Source: Paroedura picta
Lineage: Eukaryota > Chordata > Lepidosauria > Squamata > Gekkonidae
NCBI RefSeq assembly: GCF_049243985.1
Contig: NC_135384.1
Coordinates: 13,326,501-13,390,500, forward strand
Direction of reading: 5' to 3'
Length of the DNA: 64,000 bases
Below the pieces are notes generated by a model. That model searched no databases. It saw only the letters and a program-made list of their open reading frames with translations, and was not told the DNA's origin. This document shows, piece by piece, positions 22,139 to 31,544 of the stretch (positions are counted from its first letter, which is position 1; the number at the start of each line of letters is the position of its first letter). Made by a program: the position numbers and the translations under genes.

Positions 22139-22661
22139 GTTTGGCCTGAAAACAAAATGTAAGTTTTGTAAGCCAAACAGATGTTAATCAACAGGGTGTT
22201 TACTTAAACAATAGTATACTTGTAAAAAGCATCTTGTCAACACTGCAATCAAAGGGAGAAATCCTAAGGACTGCATTCTGGAGATGATTCACATAAAGAA
22301 GCTTCCCTGTTTGTTCCATTTCTAATGTGGCTTATTGTTCCATCTTGTGGGATACCTGCAGTAGGTCTGAAAGAGAAGTGGGCTATCAAAAGATGCTTGA
22401 ATCAACTTAGAGTGAAGAAGGTTAAAAAACATGATATATTTCCTTTTCTAAGTGTCATTATTTTTGGAAAAAAACACTTTAGGATTACTCCATGCTTGAT
22501 ATCAGAATCGTCATAGCTGTGGTATCTATATAGTTCTCACTAAACTCAGACTATGGGGACGACTATGTTTATTTCAGCAAGTATAATTATGAGGTTACCA
22601 AGTATAGCTCTTTTGATTAATTTCTAGATAGAAATTTAATTATTTATAACTCTTTCTAGAT

Positions 22662-22914
22662 AGAAGAAGAGTTGGTTCTTATATTCCACTTTTCTCTAAC
22701 AGGAGTTTCAAAGCAGCTTACAATCCACTTCCCTTCCTCTCCCCACAACAGACACCTTGTGAGGTAGGTGAGGCTGAGAGAGCCCTAATATTACTGCTCA
22801 ATCAGAACAGATTTATCAGTGCTGTGGCGAGCCCAAGGTCACACAGCTGGCTGCATGTGAAGGAGCGGGGAATCAAACCCGGTTCACCATATTAGAAGTT
22901 TATGCTCCTAACCA
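22662..22914 (-). mobile_element. tRNA-derived SINE (family A), diverged and head-truncated
   Basis: Shows GAAGAAGAGTTGGTTCTTAT, a TTCCCTTCCTCTCCCCACAA phrase, ACACCTTGTGAGGTAGGTGA and the CAGCTGGCTGCATGTG region in minus-strand order. The tRNA-like head at the right is partly lost. Confidence 0.75.
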
Positions 22915-23069
22915 GGGCCTCAACAATAGGATTAGAAAATAGGGTATCTAAAATGTAACCTTTGTGTAAACAAAAATAATTTGGATTCAGTTTGTGGTGG
23001 TTTACCCATTTCCAGTTCTTCTCTCACACACGCAAAACACTGTTTGGTTTAAATTACTCCCTTTACATA

Positions 23070-23147
23070 GTCAGCATTGTCGTATAGAGTATAGAAAAAT
23101 AGAATAAAGTCAGCATTGTGTTATAGAGTATAGAAAAATAGAATAAT
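23070..23147. repeat. Tandem duplication, 39-bp unit, two copies
   Basis: The GTCAGCATTGT-GTATAGAGTATAGAAAAATAGAATAA unit is present twice back to back with two or three differences. Confidence 0.85.
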
Positions 23148-23845
23148 TCATCATAATAGATACATTCTTACTTGGAACCTTAGAACCATGGCTACAACAA
23201 CAAAAAAAAATCTGCCCACCACCTAATTAAAATATTTGTTCTTTTCATCTAACATTTTGTTGGGACTTACGGACTTGGCTTGGTCCTGAGTCCCTCCTGA
23301 GAAACAGAGCTGCAGGGTAACCGAGTGTTTTGAAAGTATGCAGTTATTAGTTAGCTTTGTGGATGAGGCACAGATCCAGACTCACAGTGCTCTGAGGTTT
23401 AAAGGAGAGTAATCTTTATTGGAAAGACTATATACAAATATATGCCATATTAATCTGCTTAAGTCTCATTACTGCAAAGTACAAAAGCTTAAGGAGCAGT
23501 TGCAAAACCATCACATGGGAACCCCCAATGGCTAGGCTGCAGGCAGGACTATGACCCAAACATCAGCAGATGGAGACAGCTGAGCCTAGTGGGGTAGGTC
23601 CCTTGCTTCTGCAAGCACACAGAGCTCCTTTTTCTGAAGAAGCAGAAAGAGGATAATAGTCCACCTTAAACAAAATAATCCCCAAGACATGTACTCAGGG
23701 TATTTCCCATTGCAACTTCACCTGTGACCACTTGGTATTACTAGTGAGAACACAGGTACAGCTCAGCTGCTCAAACAGCTTCACAACAGCCCTTCAGACT
23801 GACTTTACCAAATTATTTACAGATTGTAATTCCAACACATTAACT

Positions 23846-23973
23846 AGAAGAAGAGTTGGTTCTTATATGCTGCTGTTCTCTACAAGAAGTAGTCTCAAAG
23901 TGACTTACCGTCCCCTTCCCTTGCCTCTCCTCACAAGAGACACAGGCTGAGAGAGCCCTGATGTTACTGCAAA
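23846..23973 (-). mobile_element. tRNA-derived SINE (family A), 3' half only
   Basis: AGAAGAAGAGTTGGTTCTTA, then CTTACCGTCCCCTTCCC and GAGACACAGGCTGAGAGAGC. Head missing; part of the body (the ACACCCTGTGAGG segment) is also deleted. Confidence 0.7.
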
Positions 23974-24829
23974 GCTAGGCACTATGAGATTGGGCCAGCC
24001 CCTGGAACACCCACTTCCAGGAGCCGGCTGTGATTGGCACAACCAGCCTCATGGCCAGATGCTGCCTGGCCACCAAGGGCGGCGCTCCTCCAGTGCCCTA
24101 CCTTGCCCACTGGCCCTCCACAATTCCCAGCAGCCACGGTGAGCTGGCCACCTCCACGGACATTGCCTCAGCCTCCACCAGGGCTACAGGCTTGGCCGCC
24201 ACATACCATGACAGCCAGCAGCAGGAAGCACAGATCCAGTGCTGTGCGCCAGCCCATCTGCCTCCGGATGCCTCACTGCAGCCACTAGCCAAGATGCCAG
24301 GAAGGTCAGCAGCAGGCCCCTCTGTGGGGGCCCTCTGCTAGTGCCTCTTGCATTCCTGGATGCAATGGGCTTTCAGGCTAGTCAAGACATAAAAATAAAA
24401 ACACAAAACACAATAAGACAGAAGGTCCAATGACATTGACTGATGGTATGTCAAGGAAAATAAAAAGGCTTCACCTGTTGGCAGAAGAAAGCCAGAGAGC
24501 TAGCCAAATTGGGTGCCGCAACTGAGAATGTCCTTCCTTTGATTGTCATCCATCTGCAATGTTCATTATAGTCCCCAGCCATGGAATGAAAAACAGATTC
24601 TCAGCAATGTTATGCGGTAGTACTTTAGTATACACTAACTGCAGTCTTGGACATGGATGTATATTTATGAAAGCTTTTGCTCTGTGGATGCCATAATAGG
24701 CAGAAGCCGCAGATGAATCTCATAGGAAGAAGCATCATCAGCAAGGTTATTTAGTTCTCTGCTGAGTTGTCTTGTAAGAGCCAGAACAAAAGCAAAGTAC
24801 TTCCCTATTAAGCCTACTGCTGGATTTGA

Positions 24830-25140
24830 CGATGGTTGTTGGAAAGGGTTAGAGATCAGCATGAGAAAACCTCGTTATAAGTTGTCTTGACAAATCAAAA
24901 CTAGGTGAAACACTCTACTAATTACAGCACTGAAGCCTTCTTAGTTACATCTAACCTGTATCTCCCAGCTTACCTCAACTGGTTGGAAGCCCTCTTGTAA
25001 AAGGAAGAAAGGGTTCCTTGTAGAAGACGTTTAAGTAATCTGTGTTCCCATGAAATGCACATCTGATGGAGAAGTCAATTGATTTCAAGGGTAAAGTAAA
25101 TTGGGCTGCTCCTATTTCCCCATAGGGCAATTTACTCTGG
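24830..25140 (-). promoter_or_regulatory. Candidate OR promoter / untranslated first exon block (partner of 15147-15450)
   Basis: On the minus strand it runs CCAGAGTAAATTGCCCTATG, GGGGAAATAGGAGCAGCCCA, CCCTTGAAATCAATTGAC, then AGTTGAG|GTAAGC (donor-like GT at 24973-24972), and downstream AGAGTGTTTCACCTAG and TTTTGATTTGTCAAGACA. All have counterparts in the same order at 15147-15450. The orientation is the same relative to its following OR (start at 22138). A dispersed repeat is the main alternative. Confidence 0.4.
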
Positions 25141-25767
25141 AGCAATTTGGACTGTGATAGGAACTCCAGCACAAAGGCAGTTTAGTGTTGATGTTCCAGG
25201 TATAAAATTAAGGCAAACAAGTGAAAATGTTCCTTTGTTTGTAAGACTCAAACCAGATTTTTTGCTGTGCAAAGACAAGCACAGTTCTGAACAATGGCGT
25301 GGTCTCCAGTAAGAGACAACCAGCACTGGACTCTATATGGTTCCTGCTGCTTGACAAGATTGGGGGAATGGTCTTTGTGTGAGGACAATACGACATTGCA
25401 CCAACACTGCAGTGACTCACTTCTGGCTCAGGCTGAAAGTGATACCATGACACTGACAGAATGCTCTAGGATTCACCCAATACTCTTTTGTTAAACATAG
25501 AAGTTTGGGTGAAGGATAGAGAGTCACAATGACACAATCCCCTACTTTGCCCCAGATGCAATGACGCAATCCCCTAATTTGCCCCAGAAATGTGGTACTT
25601 TTTGGTATTCTTGTTTGTTTAATGTCTGCTCTGGCCAGTTCTGGGCCCTTCCAGCATTTATTCGGTCCCCTGAAATTCTGGAGAAATTCCTCCTGGAGAC
25701 TGTCAACCCAACTAGACAGCACCAATGCAGAAATTGCATGTTTGTTCATAAGGGCTAGCTTAATTTC

Positions 25768-25806
25768 ATAGAATCATAGAGTTGGAAGGGGCCATACAGG
25801 CCTCAT
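25768..25806 (-). mobile_element. CR1 3'-end scrap
   Basis: CATAGAATCATAGAGTTGGA with GGGGCCATACAGGCC is the inverse complement of the CR1 3' terminus with its ATTCTATG repeat. Only about 40 bases remain. Confidence 0.7.
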
Positions 25807-25861
25807 TCATGAAACTTGTGCCCTTGAACAATAATTCTGCTACATGGTTGCAGTTGATGAC

Positions 25862-26002
25862 TATTACAGGAGGCAAGAGAGAGACAAAATCATTTCTGTA
25901 TTTTATGGACTAGTAAAACCTATGCTGACTCCATTAATCTATACACTGCGAAACCAGCATGTGATAGGGGCACTTAAAAGACTTGGAGGGAAGAACGTTT
26001 GA
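25862..26002 (+). pseudogene. Olfactory receptor remnant, 3' end only (TM7 and tail)
   Basis: From 25883 one frame reads [20 protein letters not shown], then [19 protein letters not shown] and a stop at 26000-26002. This matches the end of an OR ([22 protein letters not shown]). The usual Asn of the NP-IY motif is Thr here. Nothing upstream (TM1-TM6) is present; a CR1 scrap lies just to the left. It is too short for ORF finders. Confidence 0.8.
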
Positions 26003-26138
26003 TCCTCTGTTGAGTTAATTGTATACATTGGGAGCAATCTTTAAACTTTTTTGTGTTTTATCTTTATTTAACTAATTTCTCTGTTATAGAATTTTTCTCC
26101 CTCAAGAAATTGCTTTCTAAATATTTTGGTGGAATTGT

Positions 26139-26428
26139 CAGTTTGGTGTAGTGGTTAGGAGTGCAGACTTCTAATCTGGCATGCCAGGTTCAATTCTGCG
26201 CTCCCCCACATGCAGCCAGCTGGGTGACCTTGGGCTCGCCACGGCACTGATAAAACTGTTCTGACCGAGCAGTGATATCAGGGCTCTCTCAGCCTCACCC
26301 ACCCCACAGGGTGTCTGTTGTGGGGAGAGGAATGGGAAGGCGACTGTAAGCCGCTTTGAGCCTCCTTCGGATAGGGAAAAGCGGCATATAAGAACCAACT
26401 CTTCTTCTTCTTCTTCTTCTTCTTCTTC
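26139..26428 (+). mobile_element. tRNA-derived SINE (family A), nearly full length
   Basis: Head CAGTTTGGTGTAGTGGTTAG, B-box-like GGTTCAATTC, body CAGCCAGCTGGGTGACCTTG and TGTAAGCCGCTTTGAGCCTC, and a tail of about ten TTC repeats (26399-26428). Confidence 0.85.
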
Positions 26429-26529
26429 ATTGAATGAATTTAAGTCATTTTTTAATATCAGAATTGTAGGGATCATTCTGATAGCTTCTGGAAACACAGA
26501 TCCAGGTATAACTTACATCTACTACCTCT

Positions 26530-27162
26530 ACTACTTAGAATCATAGAATCATAGTTGGAAGGGGCCATACAGGCCATCTACTCAAACCCCCTGCTCTACG
26601 CAGGATCAGCCCAAAGCATCCTAAAGCATCTAAGAAAATTGTGTATCCAACCTTTGCTTGAAGACTGCCAGTGAGGGGGAGCTCACCACCTCCTTAGGCA
26701 GCCTATTCCACTGCTGAACTACTCTGACTGTGAAATTTTTTTTCCTGATATCTAGCCTATATCGTTGTAGTTTAAACCCATTACTGCATGTCCTCTCCTC
26801 TGCAGCCAACGGAAACAGCATCCTGCCCTCCTCCAAGTGACAACCTTTCAAATACTTAAAGAGGGCTATCATGTCCCCTCTCAACCTCCTTTTCTCCAAG
26901 CTGAACATTCCCAAGTCCCTCAACCTATCTTCATAGGGCTTGGTCCCTTGGCCCCAGATCATCCTCGTCGCTCTCCTCTGTACCTTTTCAATTTTATCTA
27001 CGTCCTTCTTGAAGTGAGGCCTCCAGAAATGCACACAGTACTCCAGGTGTGGTCTGACCAGTGCCGTATACAATGGGACTATGACATCTTGTGATTTTGA
27101 TGTGATGCCCCTGTTGATACAGCCCAAAATGGCATTCGCCTTTTTACCGCTGCATCACACTG
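26530..27162 (-). mobile_element. CR1 LINE, 3' part (left of the nested LTR element)
   Basis: The minus strand encodes the C-terminal end of CR1 ORF2 in one frame: [77 protein letters not shown]. It ends at the left with the CR1 terminal repeat (complement of AGAATCATAGAATCATAG). It is interrupted at 27162 by the LTR element and resumes at 33224, so the CR1 was in place first. Confidence 0.9.
27158..27162. repeat. Target-site duplication CACTG (left copy)
   Basis: CACTG directly precedes the left LTR and is repeated at 33224-33228 directly after the right LTR. Five bases is the usual Ty3/Gypsy duplication length. Confidence 0.85.
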
Positions 27163-27657
27163 TGTCGGGGACCCGCTTGCTAACTGAAAAAACAGGGTGC
27201 CCCTTTGAAGAAAACGTCACGCCAGGCCTGGTGAACGATACAACAGGAACAAGCTTTATTTCAGCAACGTGGAGTCCGCTGGTATGGAGTAAGAGCTTCC
27301 ACCGAACTCCAGGTGGAAGCTCCCTTTTATACAAAACCCACCTCCTTAGGCTGTATTGCCCCACCCAGTACTTGCGGAGGGAACATGCTGATACAATCAT
27401 GACTCATGCACATATGCGAGGTTTTCCGGGGTTCCTGATGGCCCATTTTCCTGGAACAAAGGGCCATCTCCGGGCCCTTGTCAAAAGGTGGAGGGGGACA
27501 TTGAGGTTCTTTAGCGGCCATTGCCACCTCAACGATCGGGTGGGGCGCCCAGCTGCCGGCTTGCCTATGATCACCATGCCCTACCTCCGTGATCGCGGGC
27601 GCCTCTGATGGCGGGGTTCGGTCCGGTTCCCAAGCCACCAAGGACCGAACCACGACA
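27163..27657 (-). repeat. LTR of the chromovirus (3' LTR in element sense)
   Basis: 495 bp, TGTCGGGGACC... to ...CCACGACA on the plus strand. Contains in element sense a TATAAAA box (complement at 27325-27331) and AATAAA (complement at 27255-27260). The pol frame runs into it. Confidence 0.92.
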
Positions 27658-30600
27658 TTCTGCCCCCCCAAAGGTCCATTCTCCAACCCCCCGGGACGGC
27701 CAGGATACCGCTTGTGGAAACGTTCAGTGAGTCGGGGCGCAAGGACGTCCGCTGCCCAGACCCATTCCCGGTCCCCCAAAGCGAAGTCCTTCCATTCCAC
27801 GAGGTACTGCAACTTCCCCCTGTGGAGTCTAGAGTCCAGGATATCCGCCACCTCGTGGTGCTCCCCCCCCGGCAGGACCTCGGGCGCTGGCGGGGAAAAC
27901 ACGGGGTGCCAAACGTCACCGTCCGGAGTTTTTTTTAGAAGGCTCACGTGAAAGACGGGATGGATGTGCCGGAGGTTCTTGGGGAGCTTGAGCTTGACCG
28001 AAACTTCGTTGATCGGGGCCAAGACCTCGAAAGGCCCCAAAAACCGAGGGCCTAGCTTCTTGCTGGGCAAATTCAACCGTAGGTTCCGGGTGGAAAGGTA
28101 AACTCGATCCCCCGGTCGGATCTCTTCAGCTGGTCGTCTCTTCCGGTCGGCGTCCTCTTTCTGCGCTGCCTTGACTTTGTGGAGCTGCTCCTGCAGCGAC
28201 TTCCAGCAGCTCCCGGCACGCTTCCCCCACTCGCGAAGGTCGGCCGATTCCCGGGCGGGGACCTCTCCAAGCTCCGGGAAGTGTCTCAGGTCTGTCCCGT
28301 AGACGACGGCAAAAGGCGACATCTCCGTGCTGCTGTGGTCTGCGTTGTTGTACGCGAACTCGGCCAGGGGGAGCAGGGGCACCCAGGTGTCTTGATGATA
28401 GGAACCGAAACACCGCAAGTACTGCTCCAGTACTTGATTAACCCGCTCGGTCTGCCCGTCCGTCTGGGGGTGGTAAGCGGAGCTCAGCCCTTGCTCGATG
28501 TCTAACAGGCGCAGGAAAGCTTGCCAAAACCGGGACACGAATTGTGAGCCCCGATCGGAAATCACCTTGTCCGGCAGCCCGTGCAGTCGGAACACGTGAT
28601 CCAGGAACATCCGAGCCAACTGTGAAGCACTGGGGACACTGGCGCAAGGAATGAAATGGGCCTGTTTGGAAAATAGATCTACCACCACCCAGATCACCGT
28701 TTTCCCCTTGCTGGGAGGCAAGTCTGTTATAAAGTCCATGGAGATCACTGACCACGGCCGGGTCGGGACCTCGAGCGGGTGCAGCAGACCTTTCGGCTTG
28801 CCAACCCCCGGCTTGCAGGTCAGGCAGACAGGACAACCACTGACGTAAGCTTTTGTGTCCCGCCGCAGACTGGGCCACCAAAACCGCCGCCGGGCCAACT
28901 TCCAGGATTTTACGAAACCGAAGTGCCCGGCGGTCTTAGCATCGTGGCAGAGGCTGAGGGCTTCCCGTCGTAGCCCTTCCGGGACGTAGACAGCCTCCCC
29001 CCTCCGCCAGAGACCGGAGTCCAAAATCAAAGAGTCCCGGAGCTCAGCCAGCTCCTCGTCTGTCCCGTAGGCTGCCACTAGGCGGTCTCGGAGCGGGGCG
29101 GTCGCCGGGTCGGGCTCCCATTCCTCCCTGGCCCGACGCCTAGTGACGACCCCCCGTCCCAACTGCTCCTCACCAAACACGGACCTGGTGCAGGGAGCGT
29201 ACCCCTCCCCATAATGCGGCAGACGGGAGAGGGCGTCCGCGAGGAAATTCTCTTTGCCGGGGATGTGACCAAGCTTGAAATTGTACCGCGAAAAGAACTC
29301 CGCCCACCTCATCTGCTTGGCGTTCAGGGATCGCGGTTGCCGGAGCGCCTCCAGATTCTTGTGATCTGTCCAGACCTCGAACGGCTCCTCTGTTTCCTCC
29401 AGCCAATGCCGCCATTCGGTGAGGGCGAACTTAATCGCAAACGCCTCCTTCTCCCAGGTAGACCAGTTCCGCTCCGTTTCGGCGAATTTTCGTGAGAGGT
29501 AGGCCGCCGGCCTCAGCTGTCCCGCCTTGTCTCGCTGCAGGAGAACCGCCCCGGCTGCTGCGTCGCTGGCGTCGACTTGTACCACCATCGGCTGGGTTGG
29601 GTCGACGTGCAGTAGCGTGGGCTCAGACGCGAAAGCTTGCTTGAGGGCCAGGAACGCTGCCTCCGATTTCTCATTCCAGCCGAGCGCTGCGCTGGGCCGC
29701 GTGGCGCGAGGACCTCTCCCCTTGGTACCTAGCAAGTCCGTGAGGGGAGCCACTACGGAGGAGTATCTGGGGATGAAGCCTCTAAAAAAGTTAGCAAACC
29801 CCAGGAAGCTTTGTAGCTGTTTCCGGGTGCGGGGCCTTTCCCAGGCCAGCACCGCCTGCACCTTCTCGGGGTCCATAGCTATGCCCTGGGCTGAGATGCG
29901 GTAGCCCAAATAGTCCAGGGAGGGACGGTGGAATTCGCACTTAGCCAGCTTCACGTATAGGTGGTTTGCCAGCAGGCGCTTTAACACCTCCCTCACCAGG
30001 GTCACGTGCTCTTGGGGATCTTGGCTGTAGATCAGGACGTCATCCAAATAAACAACCACCCCCTGAAACAGAAGGTCCTGCAACACCTCATTAATTAGAC
30101 TCATGAAAACCCCAGGTGCCCCGCTTAAACCGAACGGCATCACTTTAAATTCGAATTGTCCCAATTGACAGTTAAACGCTGTTTTCCACTCATCCCCCTC
30201 CCGGATGCGTACCCGGTAGTACGCCTCCCTTAGGTCCAGCTTAGTGAACAGAGTCCCTTTGCCCAGCCGGGCCAGCAAATCCGGGATCAGCGGGAGGGGG
30301 TAAGCGTTCCCCGCTGCGATGGCGTTGAGGCCCCGGTAGTCCTGGCACAGCCGTCGGGACCCATCCTTTTTCCGGACGAACAAGACTGGAGCTCCCATGG
30401 GACTGGAAGCGGGCCGGATGAAACCTCGGGCCAGATTTTTACCCAAAAACTCCCGGAGGTCCTTGAGCTCACCCTCACTCATCTTGTAGATGCGCCCTTT
30501 GGGTAGTACCGCCCCCTCTGGGATGTTGATAGCGCAGTCCGTGCGGCGGTGTGGGGGTAGCTCGTCCGCTTCCCGCTCGCTGAAAACGGCTGCGAGGTCT

Positions 30601-31544
30601 CGGTACTCTGGCGGGACCTCGGGCTCTGGTATCTCCTGCTGCGCCGCCGCCGCTCCCCTGGGACGCGCCGCCGTCCTCTTGTGGCTGGAATTCTCGTGGG
30701 GGACCCGATGCCGTGCACCCACCGTCAAGTCGAACTTCAGGGTCCCCGCCCGCCAGTCCACCACGGGGTTGTGTTCCTTCAGCCAATCCAGGCCCAACAC
30801 CGCCCGATATCCCGCTACGGGGACCTGGATCAGCCACCGCAGCTCTTGGTGGTCCCCTATGTGGATGGCGATAGGACCCACCTCCTCCCCGAAAGGTCCC
30901 CCCTGAATCGGGCTGCCGTCCATCTGGACGAAAACCAGGGGAACCTTCCGAATGCGCTTCGGTAGCCCCAAAGCCCGGGCTATCTGGGGGTGGACCATGC
31001 TGTGGTCGCATCCAGAGTCCAAAAGAGCCTCCCCCACCCAACTTAGTCCGTTCTCCGGGTTCCGGAGCTCTAAAATTACCACGTTCGGAGGTCGCGCCTC
31101 ATGCTGTAGGGGTTTTCCCTCGCACCGCGGGACCTGCTGCCCGGCGCCGTCTACAGCAGGTCCTGGCCGTTTCCCGTCGCCTGGGCGCTTCCCGGTTCGT
31201 TGCGGAGGTCCTCCGCCCGGCGTGCCTGCTGGGGGCGTGTCGCACCTCCCCCCTGGGAGAGCCCGCGGTCCTCCCCCCCTTGCCGTTGGCACGCTGCTGC
31301 GAAATGTCCTGACCCCCCGCATTTCAGGCACAGACCTTCCCGGCGTCTCCTTTCCCGCTCGGGGTTCGGGGGTCGTTTGGGGCGAGAGTTGTCGGGGCCC
31401 GGTCTCGGCGCCTCGGCTGACCCGCCTTTGGCCTCCCGGGGGGGTGCGGCGGCCCAACCCAGGCTGGCTTCCAGCTTGGCGACCACAAAACACCACCCCT
31501 CCAGTGTAGACAGATCTTCTTCCGTCCCCTTGATCACGGCCCAT
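27327..31544 (-). CDS. Chromovirus pol open frame
   Basis: A 1,405-codon open frame. Roughly the first 130 codons overlap gag and probably are not a separate start. Visible domains: aspartic protease (ALLDSGCDHSMVHP), reverse transcriptase with FTKLDLREAYYRVRI and the catalytic YLDDVLIYS, RNase H (VQVDASDAAAGAVLLQ), integrase with an H-H-C-C finger and catalytic core (MDFITDLPPSK, SDRGSQF, SAYHPQTDGQTERVN), then a chromodomain (LQYLVEWKDFALGDREWVWA). It lies in the -1 frame relative to gag, as known for the Sushi group. The frame continues about 110 codons into the 3' LTR. The frame looks open throughout. Confidence 0.92.
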   Translation of the reverse strand: MGRDQGDGRRSVYTGGVVFCGRQAGSQPGLGRRTPPGGQRRVSRGAETGPRQLSPQTTPEPRAGKETPGRSVPEMRGVRTFRSSVPTARGGGPRALPGGRCDTPPAGTPGGGPPQRTGKRPGDGKRPGPAVDGAGQQVPRCEGKPLQHEARPPNVVILELRNPENGLSWVGEALLDSGCDHSMVHPQIARALGLPKRIRKVPLVFVQMDGSPIQGGPFGEEVGPIAIHIGDHQELRWLIQVPVAGYRAVLGLDWLKEHNPVVDWRAGTLKFDLTVGARHRVPHENSSHKRTAARPRGAAAAQQEIPEPEVPPEYRDLAAVFSEREADELPPHRRTDCAINIPEGAVLPKGRIYKMSEGELKDLREFLGKNLARGFIRPASSPMGAPVLFVRKKDGSRRLCQDYRGLNAIAAGNAYPLPLIPDLLARLGKGTLFTKLDLREAYYRVRIREGDEWKTAFNCQLGQFEFKVMPFGLSGAPGVFMSLINEVLQDLLFQGVVVYLDDVLIYSQDPQEHVTLVREVLKRLLANHLYVKLAKCEFHRPSLDYLGYRISAQGIAMDPEKVQAVLAWERPRTRKQLQSFLGFANFFRGFIPRYSSVVAPLTDLLGTKGRGPRATRPSAALGWNEKSEAAFLALKQAFASEPTLLHVDPTQPMVVQVDASDAAAGAVLLQRDKAGQLRPAAYLSRKFAETERNWSTWEKEAFAIKFALTEWRHWLEETEEPFEVWTDHKNLEALRQPRSLNAKQMRWAEFFSRYNFKLGHIPGKENFLADALSRLPHYGEGYAPCTRSVFGEEQLGRGVVTRRRAREEWEPDPATAPLRDRLVAAYGTDEELAELRDSLILDSGLWRRGEAVYVPEGLRREALSLCHDAKTAGHFGFVKSWKLARRRFWWPSLRRDTKAYVSGCPVCLTCKPGVGKPKGLLHPLEVPTRPWSVISMDFITDLPPSKGKTVIWVVVDLFSKQAHFIPCASVPSASQLARMFLDHVFRLHGLPDKVISDRGSQFVSRFWQAFLRLLDIEQGLSSAYHPQTDGQTERVNQVLEQYLRCFGSYHQDTWVPLLPLAEFAYNNADHSSTEMSPFAVVYGTDLRHFPELGEVPARESADLREWGKRAGSCWKSLQEQLHKVKAAQKEDADRKRRPAEEIRPGDRVYLSTRNLRLNLPSKKLGPRFLGPFEVLAPINEVSVKLKLPKNLRHIHPVFHVSLLKKTPDGDVWHPVFSPPAPEVLPGGEHHEVADILDSRLHRGKLQYLVEWKDFALGDREWVWAADVLAPRLTERFHKRYPGRPGGLENGPLGGQNVVVRSLVAWEPDRTPPSEAPAITEVGHGDHRQAGSWAPHPIVEVAMAAKEPQCPPPPFDKGPEMALCSRKMGHQEPRKTSHMCMSHDCISMFPPQVLGGAIQPKEVGFV
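27658..27672 (-). other. Candidate polypurine tract of the chromovirus
   Basis: In element sense TTTGGGGGGGCAGAA lies immediately before the 3' LTR, the expected place for the plus-strand primer. Confidence 0.65.

Larger units (their letters stand above)
22915..25767. other. Intergenic stretch upstream of OR 21212-22138
   Basis: Contains a 39-bp tandem repeat (23070-23147), a truncated SINE (23846-23973), a GC-rich segment (about 24000-24380) of unknown origin and the conserved block at 24830-25140. No supported gene. Confidence 0.5.

Noticed and set aside
24030-24341. Overlapping GC-rich open frames
   Set aside because: Several frames are open at once on both strands, a sign of base composition rather than coding.
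27081-27608. 175-codon plus-strand frame (and its match at 32728-33174)
   Set aside because: Both are antisense readings of the chromovirus LTRs.
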